Source of the DNA: Alcaligenes sp. SORT26
GTDB lineage: Bacteria > Pseudomonadota > Gammaproteobacteria > Burkholderiales > Burkholderiaceae_B
DNA: 64,000 nucleotides
Assembly (NCBI RefSeq): GCF_017377875.1
Contig: NZ_CP070975.1
Location: 1,240,001 to 1,304,000 of the forward strand
Direction: 5' to 3'
Shown here: in pieces, positions 27,420 through 35,094 of the stretch
Numbering within the stretch: position 1 is the stretch's first letter
Layout of the letters: each line of letters starts with the position of its first letter
The notes under the pieces: model-generated
What the model was told of the DNA's origin: nothing
Databases searched by the model: none
Seen by the model: the letters and a program-made list of their open reading frames with translations, nothing else
Program-made: the position numbers and the translations under genes

Positions 27420-28694
27420 TTACTTCATGCCCAGTTTTCGGCTTACAGCCAGCAAAGCCACAATACTGAGCACCGCAGACAGAATCAGGTAATAGCTAGG
27501 AGCTACAGGCGACCCTGTCCACGAAATCAGTCCGGTAGCAATGACCGGAGCAAACCCTCCAAACACCGTCACGCCAATGTTGTAGCTCAAGGACATGCCC
27601 GTTACCCGCGTGCGTACCGGGAACACATCGGCCATCAATCCCGCCAAGGGTGCAAAGTAAATCGACTTGAGCAATGCCATCAGGCCCACCACCAGAATCA
27701 GTGCCGTTTGGGTAGCCACCGCATTCAGCCACATGAAGGAGGGGAAAATCACAATGGCATACACCGTCGCAGCAAACAGCATGATCTTGATCCGGCTGTA
27801 TCGGCCTGCCACGTAGCCCACCACGGGGGTTGCGAAGGTCAGGATCAAGCCGCCGGTCAGCGTCGCCAGAAAACCGGCTGACTGCGGGATATGCAAAGTC
27901 GTCGCGGCGTAGGACGGCATGTACTTGATAATGAAGTTCGAGGCCGTGGATACGATCAGCGTGCCCATAGCGATCAGCAGCAAGGTTTTTTGTGATGTCA
28001 GCACTTCGCGCAAAGGCTGGCTACCGGGCTCGCTTTCTTTGAAGTCGGGGGATTCGTCTACGGTTTTACGAATGTAGTATCCGACGGGCCCCAGCAACAG
28101 CCCAAAAATGAAGGGTGTACGCCAGCCCCAGTCCAGCATTTGCTGCTCGCTAAGATTGGAGGTCAGCACATAGCCAAACAAGGACGCCAGCACCACACCA
28201 AATCCTTGACTGGCGAACTGAAGACTGGCCACAAAGGTACGGGTGCTTTTCGGAGCGTGCTCCATCATGAAGGCAGTGGAACTACCGAATTCGCCCCCGG
28301 CTGAAAAACCCTGGATCAGACGAGCAATCAGAATCCCGATAGGTGCGATGACACCGACAGTGGCATAACTGGGCATGAAGGCAATCATCAGGGTGCCAAT
28401 CAGCATCAGGATGATGGACAGCGACAAGGCTTTTTTACGGCCGTGGGTATCAGCGTAAGAGCCAATCACCGCCGCCCCGATAGGCCGAATCAAAAACGAG
28501 ATACCAAAGGTGGCAAACGCCAGCACCAAAGAAACAGTGGGGTCGGTGGTGGGAAAGAACACATGGCTGATCGTCAACGCGAAATAGGCGTAAACGGAAA
28601 GATCGAACCATTCCAGGGTGTTGCCCACCAGAGATGCAGCAATCGGCTTCCAGAATGAGCGTGGCATGGCAGCGGCTGTTTGTGTATTTTCCAT
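27420..28694 (-). CDS. MFS transporter, metabolite:H+ symporter (MHS) type
   Basis: This is a 424-residue, 12-helix transporter. Motifs of the proline/betaine and alpha-ketoglutarate permease group are seen: GNTLEWFDLSVYAYFA at the first helix, GSYADTHGRKKAL in the loop 2-3 motif, and GEFGSSTAFMMEHAPKSTRTF. A strong GGAGG lies 8 bases before the ATG. It follows the M20 peptidase gene by 51 bases, and the two are probably co-transcribed and jointly used to import and hydrolyse an amino-acid conjugate. The substrate is not known. Confidence 0.9.
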   Translation of the reverse strand: MENTQTAAAMPRSFWKPIAASLVGNTLEWFDLSVYAYFALTISHVFFPTTDPTVSLVLAFATFGISFLIRPIGAAVIGSYADTHGRKKALSLSIILMLIGTLMIAFMPSYATVGVIAPIGILIARLIQGFSAGGEFGSSTAFMMEHAPKSTRTFVASLQFASQGFGVVLASLFGYVLTSNLSEQQMLDWGWRTPFIFGLLLGPVGYYIRKTVDESPDFKESEPGSQPLREVLTSQKTLLLIAMGTLIVSTASNFIIKYMPSYAATTLHIPQSAGFLATLTGGLILTFATPVVGYVAGRYSRIKIMLFAATVYAIVIFPSFMWLNAVATQTALILVVGLMALLKSIYFAPLAGLMADVFPVRTRVTGMSLSYNIGVTVFGGFAPVIATGLISWTGSPVAPSYYLILSAVLSIVALLAVSRKLGMK

Positions 28695-28725
28695 AATGTA
28701 TCCTCCTTTTTTCCTGTTGTTGTGT

Positions 28726-28747
28726 GGGCAGCAAGCTGCCCTTTTTT
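28726..28747 (+). other. Plus-strand hairpin with T tract at the end of the M20 gene
   Basis: GGGCAGC/GCTGCCC with a 2-base gap is followed by TTTTTT, which overlaps the complement of the M20 stop codon. It lies between two co-directional minus-strand genes and has terminator form only on the plus strand. Confidence 0.45.
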
Positions 28748-30128
28748 ACGTGTTGTGAGCCCGCTCACCCAATTCCCAGAAAATGCTGGTCATGATGTCC
28801 AGACCTTCCTGAATGACGGGTGTGAGCATGTGTTCGTCAGGGGCGTGTTGAGAGCAGCCGGGATAGGAGTGCGGCACCCAGAGAGTGGGCAGGCCCAGCA
28901 CGTCGGCAAAAATATCGTTGGGCACCGTGCCCGCCAGATTCGGAATCAGGGCAATTTTTTGCGACGTCACCTTGCTGATGGCGTCTTTCACCACCGCAAT
29001 CCAGGGGTTGCTTAAATCCAGTCGCGTGGCTGGGGTAATACGATCCATGCAGATGCGTACCTGCTCAAAGCCGTGTGCGTCCAGATGCTGACGCAGCGCA
29101 GTCTCCAGGCGCTCCCATTCGGTCCCCAATACAAAGCGCAGATTGCAAAAGGCTTTGGCGCGGGGCGGAATGGCATTCACCGGCTTTTGCGGATTGCCCG
29201 CCTCCAGCGCCAGCACCTCCAGCGTGTTCCAGCCAAACAGGCGCTCGCCATAACTCAGACCTGGCTCCCCCCAATGCTCATTCAAGGCTTGGCCCAAGGT
29301 GTGCTGCCCAATCTCCAGGTCGGCAATGGCTGCTTTGACATCGTCCGGAATCCCGCCTGGTGTCAGATCCGGGCACAATAGTTTTCCTTTGCCATCGATC
29401 AGACAGGCCAAGGCGTTGGCCAAGACGATGGCCGGATTCTCCATCACCCCGCCCCAATTGCCCGAATGCAGGCCGCTATCACGGGATACGACCCCCAAAG
29501 AGAACAGGGCCGTACCGCGTGAGCCCAGAAACACAGTGGGCTGACTGGCATTCAAGCGAGGGCCATCCGAGGCCAAAAACACATCTGCCGACAAGAGTTC
29601 AGCCTGCTCTTCACAGAACTCACGCAAACCCACCGAGCCACGTTCTTCACCCGTCTCAAAAATCGCTTTCAGGTTGAAACCCAGGCGTCCTTTCCGGGCC
29701 TGAATCACCTGCTCCAAGGCGACTAAATTGATACTGTGCTGGCCTTTGTTATCTGCCGTGCCACGGCCGTACCAGCGCTCGCCCTCAATCGTCAGCGCCC
29801 AGGGGGTCAGACCTTCCCGCCATTGCTGATCATGCCCTGGCACCACATCACCATGCCCGTAAGTCAGGACGGTTGGCAGATCGTCGGACTCGTGGCGATG
29901 CGCGACCAGAATGGGCCCTGCCCCTTTGGGGTTGTCCATAATGCGAACCGCAAAACCCAGCTTGCTCAGGCTGGGGCTCAGCTCCTGATCCAGATACTGA
30001 ACAAGCTGATCGGCCTTCTCGGCAGTTTGGCTATCACTTTCAATGGCGACGCGTCGGCGCAGCTCGGCTTCAAAGCGCCCATCGGCCAGATAGGCACGCA
30101 CATTGGCTAATGCTTCACTTTTTCCCAT
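28746..30128 (-). CDS. M20 family metallopeptidase
   Basis: This is a 460-residue M20 (ArgE/DapE/CPG2) enzyme. Metal-site motifs are seen in YGHGDVVPG, WYGRGTADNKGQ and IFETGEERGSVGL (catalytic Glu pair), with a dimerisation insert in the middle and the late VPHSYPGCSQHAPDEHM holding the last His. It hydrolyses peptides or N-acyl amino acids; the substrate is not clear. It forms a probable operon with the MHS transporter and is divergent from the LysR gene 153 bases away. Confidence 0.9.
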   Translation of the reverse strand: MGKSEALANVRAYLADGRFEAELRRRVAIESDSQTAEKADQLVQYLDQELSPSLSKLGFAVRIMDNPKGAGPILVAHRHESDDLPTVLTYGHGDVVPGHDQQWREGLTPWALTIEGERWYGRGTADNKGQHSINLVALEQVIQARKGRLGFNLKAIFETGEERGSVGLREFCEEQAELLSADVFLASDGPRLNASQPTVFLGSRGTALFSLGVVSRDSGLHSGNWGGVMENPAIVLANALACLIDGKGKLLCPDLTPGGIPDDVKAAIADLEIGQHTLGQALNEHWGEPGLSYGERLFGWNTLEVLALEAGNPQKPVNAIPPRAKAFCNLRFVLGTEWERLETALRQHLDAHGFEQVRICMDRITPATRLDLSNPWIAVVKDAISKVTSQKIALIPNLAGTVPNDIFADVLGLPTLWVPHSYPGCSQHAPDEHMLTPVIQEGLDIMTSIFWELGERAHNT

Positions 30129-30281
30129 TCGTTTGTCGTTCTGTCATTGATATAGAAAGTGGGACTATAAAATCTGGCTTTCCTTCTGTATATTTCTATC
30201 TTTAGAATCTAATCAGCTAATTTTTAGAATCCTTAAAACGATACGAACCCATTCGTCCAACGCCAGGACGGGCATTTTTTT

Positions 30282-31160
30282 ATGGACTACAAATATTTTC
30301 TGGCCGTTATGGAAACGGGCTCGCTGGCCGCGGCTAGTGCACGGCTGCACATTGCACCCAGCGCTATCAGCCGACAAATTGCCTTGTTGGAAGAGGCCGT
30401 GGGGGTCAGCCTGTTTGAACGCAGACGACGCGGCATGGTACTGACCGCTGCCGGGCAAGCCCTGGCCGATCACGCTTTACGAGTACGTTTGGAAGAAGAA
30501 GCCATCCTGCAGAGCCTGCGCACCCAGGACTATGCACAAGCCCATCTGATCCGGGTGGCTGCTACCGAAGGCTTGTCGCGCTACTTTTTACCCGGTGTAA
30601 TGGCTGATTTTTCGGCCCGCATGCCACAGGCGCAATTTGCCTTGAGGGTTGGCTCGCCCAATGATTGCCTGGAGCAAGTCAAAAACGGCGATGTCGATCT
30701 TGCGGTGGTCTTTAGCACGGCGCCCGTACCCGATGTCGAGGTGAACCATAGCTGTCGATCCCCTCTTTTTGCCATCATGCGGCCTGATCACCCATTGGCT
30801 CGTTCACGCAGCCTGACGCTAGCCGAACTGCAAGCCTATCCCATCGTGGTGCCGGGTGAGGAGTCGACACAAAAGCAGCTTTTCAACCATGTCTGCCAGA
30901 TGGAAAAACTGCGCTTCAACGAAGTCTTTAGCTGCAATTATTCGGGGGCGCTGCACGAATACGTGCGACAGACAGAAGCGATTGCTTTGGGGGCCTTGAT
31001 CAGCCACCGCAGCAGTCAGGACAATGGTCTGAAAACCATCCCCGTGCATGACCAGCGTCTGGAGAGGGATATACAGGTGCTCAGCATGGCAAAGCGGGTG
31101 TTACCCGCCAGTGTGCAAGAGTTTATGCAGATGCTGATTTTTGAGCTGGAGCAGGATTAA
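30282..31160 (+). CDS. LysR-family regulator of the M20/MHS genes
   Basis: This is a 292-residue LysR protein with HTH at residues 1-60 (MDYKYFLAVMETGSLAAAS, then HIAPSAISRQIALLE) and the effector-binding domain to the end. It is divergent from the M20-MHS pair, the usual layout for local LysR control. The stop is directly followed by a palindromic repeat element. Confidence 0.9.
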   Translation: MDYKYFLAVMETGSLAAASARLHIAPSAISRQIALLEEAVGVSLFERRRRGMVLTAAGQALADHALRVRLEEEAILQSLRTQDYAQAHLIRVAATEGLSRYFLPGVMADFSARMPQAQFALRVGSPNDCLEQVKNGDVDLAVVFSTAPVPDVEVNHSCRSPLFAIMRPDHPLARSRSLTLAELQAYPIVVPGEESTQKQLFNHVCQMEKLRFNEVFSCNYSGALHEYVRQTEAIALGALISHRSSQDNGLKTIPVHDQRLERDIQVLSMAKRVLPASVQEFMQMLIFELEQD

Positions 31161-31225
31161 GCGCGCCAGACGCGACCCTGTACCCGACCTGCCCTCACAT
31201 CAGGTGCTTTAGCACCTGATGCTCC
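31161..31225 (-). repeat. Small palindromic repeat element, copy B
   Basis: Contains TCAGGTGCT-AGCACCTGA hairpin arms followed, on the minus strand, by GTGAGGGCAGGTCGGG and GGGTCGCG. The same succession occurs at 33754-33830, next to another tRNA-Leu. Both copies lie just after a tRNA-Leu terminator. About 65-75 bases; too short for a gene. Confidence 0.6.
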
Positions 31226-31237
31226 AGACCTGAAAAA

Positions 31238-31273
31238 CAAAAAAGGCCGATCATTTTTCAATGATCGGCCTTT
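31238..31273 (-). terminator. Terminator of tRNA-Leu copy 2
   Basis: Same 14-bp stem and 4-base loop as that at 26684-26718, in the opposite orientation, with a T run on the minus strand. Confidence 0.9.
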
Positions 31274-31281
31274 CGGAATTT

Positions 31282-31366
31282 TGGTGCCCAGAAGAGGACT
31301 CGAACCTCCACACCCGAAGGCACATGGACCTGAACCATGCGCGTCTACCAATTCCGCCACCTGGGC
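31282..31366 (-). tRNA. tRNA-Leu (anticodon CAG), copy 2
   Basis: An 85-base tRNA on the minus strand, identical to copy 1, with encoded CCA. With its terminator it forms a roughly 130-base inverted repeat with copy 1. Confidence 0.97.
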
Positions 31367-31487
31367 TCTGACTGCTTGACTTGTTTTTCAACTCGTCTCT
31401 GCAAGACAGAAGAGAACTATAGCATGATTTTCAAATAGTGCAAACTATTTCTACCGTTTTCATACCCGATAGAAATAAACGGGGCCC

Positions 31488-31643
31488 TTGCACTTCATGA
31501 GAATCGCTTTTATGCTTATTGCTATATCAAGAGTTGGGACATCCCATGCCAACCTGTGTACCCGCACAAGGTGGATTCAAGATATGGCCATCTGGCAACT
31601 AAAGGGATCGTAGTCATACAACCCGCTGCCAGCGGGTTTTTTT
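31488..31643 (+). ncRNA. Candidate small RNA or 5' leader with promoter and terminator
   Basis: A promoter-like pair (TTGCAC at 31488, TATGCT at 31511, 17-base spacer) is followed about 105 bases on by a strong terminator (ACCCGCT-GCC-AGCGGGT plus T run, 31621-31643). The spacer includes CATGAGAATCG, which looks like part of a Fur box. No gene lies between, and the predicted transcript of about 120 bases is rich in short hairpins. It could be an iron-related sRNA or an attenuator for the gene at 31730. In the 363 bases between tRNA-Leu and that gene I see nothing else. Confidence 0.45.
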
Positions 31644-31729
31644 ATGCTTGGCTTGCCAGGCAGCCAACGGGTCCTTTAATCCAAATTGCTCACCCGGAAT
31701 CACTTCCAAGAGCTAAACAGGAGTGTTTT

Positions 31730-32074
31730 ATGTCCGCAGCGTTTTTCTATCACCTGACCCTGGAACAACACAGCTATCGCATTGTTCTGCGCCCCGGTTG
31801 TTCCCGGCTGGCCGTAGTGTGTGAACGGCATGCCGATACGGTCGGTGATTACGAGCCACGTTGGCTGGGTTCCAGTTGCCGTGGCGGCTACTGGGCCCGC
31901 TTTGAACACGATATCGACAGCACCTTGCTGCTGAATATGGATGCCATTGCCCGGCTGATTGACGAACATCGTCTGGCACATCCCAGCACGGTTCTGGATA
32001 CGGATTTACAGCCCGTCCTGAAAGTAGGCGGACGCTTGCGCGCCCAGCCCTACCCTCAGCAGCAAGCAGCTTAG
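31730..32074 (+). CDS. Hypothetical protein, 114 residues
   Basis: I do not recognise this family. ATG at 31730 has GGAG 8 bases upstream. The protein has no signal peptide or membrane segment. It shows a compact mixed composition (FFYHLTLEQHSYRIVLRP, then GYWARFEHDIDSTLLLNMD) with several Arg, His and Trp residues and a Pro/Gln-rich tail. It ends tail-to-tail with the siderophore-interacting protein gene (4-base overlap). It lies downstream of the possible Fur-controlled RNA, so an iron link is possible but only positional. Confidence 0.6.
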   Translation: MSAAFFYHLTLEQHSYRIVLRPGCSRLAVVCERHADTVGDYEPRWLGSSCRGGYWARFEHDIDSTLLLNMDAIARLIDEHRLAHPSTVLDTDLQPVLKVGGRLRAQPYPQQQAA

Positions 32075-32871
32075 TCCAGGCGGGGGGCGTCTTCGCCCTG
32101 ATCACCTTGTCGCCAGTAGCTGCTGGCCCGGATGGCTCCTTTGTCCAGACCTCGTTCTTGCACCCAATATTCGCGCAAGCTTTGAGCAATCGAATATTCA
32201 GCCGCGACCCAAACGTAGCCTGTACCGCTTAATTCCGGTGCGGCACGCAGGGCATCAAGAACGCCATCCAGCCCCGCCAGAGAAGGAATCCAATTCACGG
32301 TGACGTGATCGGGTGCCTCCATCGTGCCCAGTGTCAGCAGATTGCGGGCCAGGACATAAACCTGCACCTTCACATTGGCGGGCAGTTCGTGCACACGTCG
32401 AGCCATGGCAGGAACAGCAGTTTCGTCACCAATCAGGATTTGCCAATCCAGATCTTTGCTGACCAGGAAGGAGCCGCGTGGACCAGCCACGCCCAGCCTG
32501 TCGCCCTCTTTAGCGTGCATGGCCCATTGGCATGCAGGGCCTTCGCCGTGGACCACAAAATCAATATCCATCTCATTGTCCTGTGCTCGGAATTCGCGCG
32601 GCGTGTAGTCGCGAATGGGGGGCTTTTCCTGACCAGCGGCAAAGACCATGCCACGCTCGCCCATTTGGGGCAGACGCAATTCCTTGGTGGCGGGATCAGG
32701 GAAAATCAATTTGACGTGGTCATCAAAACCGGGGGTGTGAAAACCGTCCAGATCCGAGCCTTCCAGGGTGATGCGCACCATATCAGGACCCAGTTCGCGT
32801 CGCTGCTTGACGGTCAGCAAGCGCAGTTTCAGGGTATGGGCCACTTTCTGAGTTAATTGTTCTGACTGCAT
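32071..32871 (-). CDS. Siderophore-interacting protein (ferric-siderophore reductase)
   Basis: This 266-residue flavoprotein belongs to the ViuB/YqjH SIP family. The FAD-binding half contains RDYTPREFRAQDNEMDIDFVVHGEGPA, followed by GPRGSF. The C-terminal half has the NAD(P)H-type fold, with LIGDETAVPAMARR and YVWVAAEYSI and a SYWRQGDQGED tail typical of the family. It reduces ferric siderophores to release iron in the cytoplasm. It lies 2 bases after a PadR regulator gene, the same pairing as yqjI-yqjH of enterobacteria. Confidence 0.93.
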   Translation of the reverse strand: MQSEQLTQKVAHTLKLRLLTVKQRRELGPDMVRITLEGSDLDGFHTPGFDDHVKLIFPDPATKELRLPQMGERGMVFAAGQEKPPIRDYTPREFRAQDNEMDIDFVVHGEGPACQWAMHAKEGDRLGVAGPRGSFLVSKDLDWQILIGDETAVPAMARRVHELPANVKVQVYVLARNLLTLGTMEAPDHVTVNWIPSLAGLDGVLDALRAAPELSGTGYVWVAAEYSIAQSLREYWVQERGLDKGAIRASSYWRQGDQGEDAPRLD

Positions 32872-32873
32872 GC

Positions 32874-33446
32874 TTAGGCCTCCTTAGGCAAATTGCGTAT
32901 TTCGGCGATGGCTTTTTCCAGAATAGCCACCACCTCCGCCTGCCGTTCCAGGCTGGCGGTTGATTGTTCAAACATGGCCTGCTTCAGGCTATGACGTACC
33001 TGGACAAACTCCGGCAACCAGCCTGTTTGCTCTTGTGCGGCCTTCAAATCTTCATCGCTATTGTGTTCGGCCAACATCTGCCGGATCCACACCAGCTTGC
33101 GCCCGCGATAGGTCAGGGATTGCAGCAGGTAATCACATTTCTCGTGCTGCTCGTCCAGATAGGCCTGACCTTCTTTGGTCAGGCTGTACATCTTGCGTCG
33201 ACCTTCTTCCTCAATCAGTACCCAGCCTTGAGTGGCGCAATAAGCCAGGGCCGGATACACCGCGCCCGCACTGGGCACATAGCTGTTCTGGCTGATCTGC
33301 GCAAAGCGGCGGATCAGCTGATAACCGTGAGTGCTGCCTTCTTTGAGCAGCGCCATCAGCATGAGCTGCATGGCGCGGGCAGAGTACTTTCGACCCTGGC
33401 CCATATCCAGCAACATGCGCTCGACATCCATTGTGTTGAATTTCAT
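32874..33446 (-). CDS. PadR-family transcriptional regulator
   Basis: This is a 190-residue regulator with a PadR winged helix (residues 22-90: RAMQLMLMALLKEGSTHGYQLIRRF, then VYPALAYCATQGWV) and a C-terminal Vir-type dimerisation helix. It resembles YqjI, which represses yqjH in response to metals, but lacks a long His-rich N-terminus. ATG at 33446 is used; a GTG 6 bases upstream is possible. It is co-transcribed with the SIP gene; a Fur-like site lies 35 bases upstream. Confidence 0.87.
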   Translation of the reverse strand: MKFNTMDVERMLLDMGQGRKYSARAMQLMLMALLKEGSTHGYQLIRRFAQISQNSYVPSAGAVYPALAYCATQGWVLIEEEGRRKMYSLTKEGQAYLDEQHEKCDYLLQSLTYRGRKLVWIRQMLAEHNSDEDLKAAQEQTGWLPEFVQVRHSLKQAMFEQSTASLERQAEVVAILEKAIAEIRNLPKEA

Positions 33447-33479
33447 GATCACACTCTTATGCTATATCACACGACACAT

Positions 33480-33498
33480 TCTAATGATAATGAGAACG
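33480..33498 (-). promoter_or_regulatory. Fur-box-like site upstream of the PadR-SIP operon
   Basis: TCTAATGATAATGAGAACG contains a full GATAAT unit and a second near-unit; by eye 12 of 19 positions agree with the Fur consensus. It is 34 bases from the PadR start, consistent with iron repression. Confidence 0.5.
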
Positions 33499-33607
33499 CC
33501 AATCAACTAGAAATTAAAATAAATTCTACGCCTGGATAATTGCTTGCATTTTTAGTTGAATTAACCCTATAATTACAGGCTTGAGACGAGCAACAGCTTG
33601 AATCAAA

Positions 33608-33692
33608 GCCCAGGTGGCGGAATTGGTAGACGCGCATGGTTCAGGTCCATGTGCCTTCGGGTGTGGAGGTTCGAGTCCTCTTCTGGGCACCA
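33608..33692 (+). tRNA. tRNA-Leu (anticodon CAG), copy 3
   Basis: An 85-base tRNA identical to copies 1 and 2, with CCA encoded. It is followed by a different terminator (33703-33736). Confidence 0.97.
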
Positions 33693-33702
33693 AAAATTCC
33701 TC

Positions 33703-33736
33703 AAAAAACCGATCATCGCAAGATGGTCGGTTTTTT
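33703..33736 (+). terminator. Terminator of tRNA-Leu copy 3
   Basis: AAAAAACCGATCATC pairs imperfectly with GATGGTCGGTTTTTT. It resembles the terminator of the other copies in its stem core but differs in several positions. Confidence 0.85.
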
Positions 33737-33753
33737 GCATTTCAGCCCAGAAA

Positions 33754-33830
33754 GTCAGGTGCTTGAGCACCTGACGTGGGGACGAGAAAGGTCGGGCATG
33801 CAAGCCCGACCGGGGTCGCGCCTGTGTGAC
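33754..33830 (+). repeat. Small palindromic repeat element, copy A
   Basis: Hairpin TCAGGTGCTTGAGCACCTGA, then GTCGGGCATGCAAGCCCGAC hairpin and GGGGTCGCGCCTG. It is the counterpart of the element at 31161-31225, in a degenerate form. Confidence 0.6.
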
Positions 33831-33851
33831 CGAGTCCTCTTCTGGGCACCA
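33831..33851 (+). pseudogene. 3' fragment of tRNA-Leu
   Basis: The last 21 bases of tRNA-Leu(CAG), including CCA, with the remainder absent. Its downstream terminator (33860-33894) is identical to that of copies 1 and 2. The unit looks like the remains of a duplicated tRNA-Leu gene whose 5' part was lost. Confidence 0.85.
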
Positions 33852-33859
33852 AAATTCCG

Positions 33860-33894
33860 AAAGGCCGATCATTGAAAAATGATCGGCCTTTTTT
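33860..33894 (+). terminator. Terminator after the tRNA-Leu fragment
   Basis: The same 14-bp stem and GAAA loop as at 26684-26718, with a T run. Confidence 0.8.
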
Positions 33895-33918
33895 GTTTTG
33901 TGTCTTGAAAACAAAGTG

Positions 33919-33956
33919 AAAAAACCGAAACAGTATTCAATCTGCTTCGGTTTTTT
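33919..33956. terminator. Bidirectional terminator between tRNA-Leu fragment and lodB
   Basis: AAAAACCGAAACAG pairs with CTGCTTCGGTTTTT with T runs on both strands. On the minus strand it lies about 55 bases past the stop of the LodB-like gene. Confidence 0.8.
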
Positions 33957-34010
33957 AGTGGTTCAAGTGATTGGGCTACTGCCCTATCCGCCGCAACGCT
34001 CTTTAGCGTC

Positions 34011-35084
34011 TCAATCTAATGCGCGGTGGCGGCGTTGCCAGAACGGCTGCGCCTGATAGCGTTGCTCCATGCTGTACAAGGCATGTTGTGCATTCAAATG
34101 GCGCACCAAACCCAGCAAGTAATCTTTCTCATAGCTGCGGGCAGGTTCCGGATTACCTTGTGTCAACGCGATTGCAGCTTGTGCAGCTTGCGATCCACTC
34201 CACAATGCCGTTGCCAGACCATTCGCCGCCAAGGGGTCCATTGCCGCGCCTGCATCACCAGCACGCAGGATACGGCCTTCCACAAAGTAAGACACGGTGC
34301 AGCTAGCGGCCGCGCTGACTCTCGGTGTGTGATCCGCCATCTGACTATCCAGGCCCAGGCTTTCCATGCGCACTCGTGCGGCATCGGCACAAGCCAGCAA
34401 ACCAGCCCATACCGAGCCATCGCGGCTCAAGCCATCCGGCAAAAGATCCGAATCCGAGAACAAGGCCACCATCAGGCGGTGACCGGGCATGGGCGACAGA
34501 TACCACCAGCCCAATTCCACCGCCTCGACCAAGGAGGCCGCCAGGGGCTCGGCCCCTTCAGGTAAGTCAAACACTTGCCACGCAGCAACCAGCCTATCCA
34601 GACGGCGACGCTCGGCAGCGGCTCCGGCCGACAAGGCGGCACGGCCGCTACAGTCGATCAATGCGCTGGCTTCCAGACTCGTGCCATCTGCCAATACGGC
34701 TTTCACCCCCTCAGGCAGATGCTCCAGACTCTGCACTCGGGTCTGACGAATACTGACTTTCTTTTCTTTTTGTACGCGCTCCAGCAAGACTTGTTCCAGC
34801 CGCGCCTTGTCCAGCAAATAACCCTGCCCATCTTCATCCTGTATGGTGCGCAATCCTGCGCCACCCCATACCGAAAAACGCCCTTGCGAACGCAAGGCCA
34901 CCGTCTCGTCCAGACAGCTTGCCCAACCCAGGCTGGTCAAGACCTGAGCCCCGCGCTCGGACAAGGTTTCGCCAAAAGCAGGCTGGGGCTCTTGCGGAGC
35001 CACCAGCGTTACGTCCTGACCTTGCATACTCAGGCGACGCGCCGCCGCTAAACCCGCCACACCGGCGCCAACAACAATAATCAT
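34011..35084 (-). CDS. LodB-like FAD-dependent protein for quinone cofactor maturation
   Basis: This is a 357-residue flavoprotein of the tryptophan-halogenase-like group. Rossmann motif VVGAGVAGLAAARRL at the N-terminus; GDAGAAMDPLAANGLATAL in the C-terminal half. In LodA/LodB systems LodB is needed in the cytoplasm to form the cysteine tryptophylquinone of LodA. It is placed 10 bases downstream of the LodA-like gene. A true halogenase is unlikely because of this pairing, but I did not test this. Confidence 0.8.
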   Translation of the reverse strand: MIIVVGAGVAGLAAARRLSMQGQDVTLVAPQEPQPAFGETLSERGAQVLTSLGWASCLDETVALRSQGRFSVWGGAGLRTIQDEDGQGYLLDKARLEQVLLERVQKEKKVSIRQTRVQSLEHLPEGVKAVLADGTSLEASALIDCSGRAALSAGAAAERRRLDRLVAAWQVFDLPEGAEPLAASLVEAVELGWWYLSPMPGHRLMVALFSDSDLLPDGLSRDGSVWAGLLACADAARVRMESLGLDSQMADHTPRVSAAASCTVSYFVEGRILRAGDAGAAMDPLAANGLATALWSGSQAAQAAIALTQGNPEPARSYEKDYLLGLVRHLNAQHALYSMEQRYQAQPFWQRRHRALD

Positions 35085-35094
35085 GCCTTCATCC

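Noticed and set aside
26591-33894. Genomic island or prophage integrated at tRNA-Leu
   Set aside because: No integrase, phage or transfer genes; the pattern is better explained by tRNA duplication.
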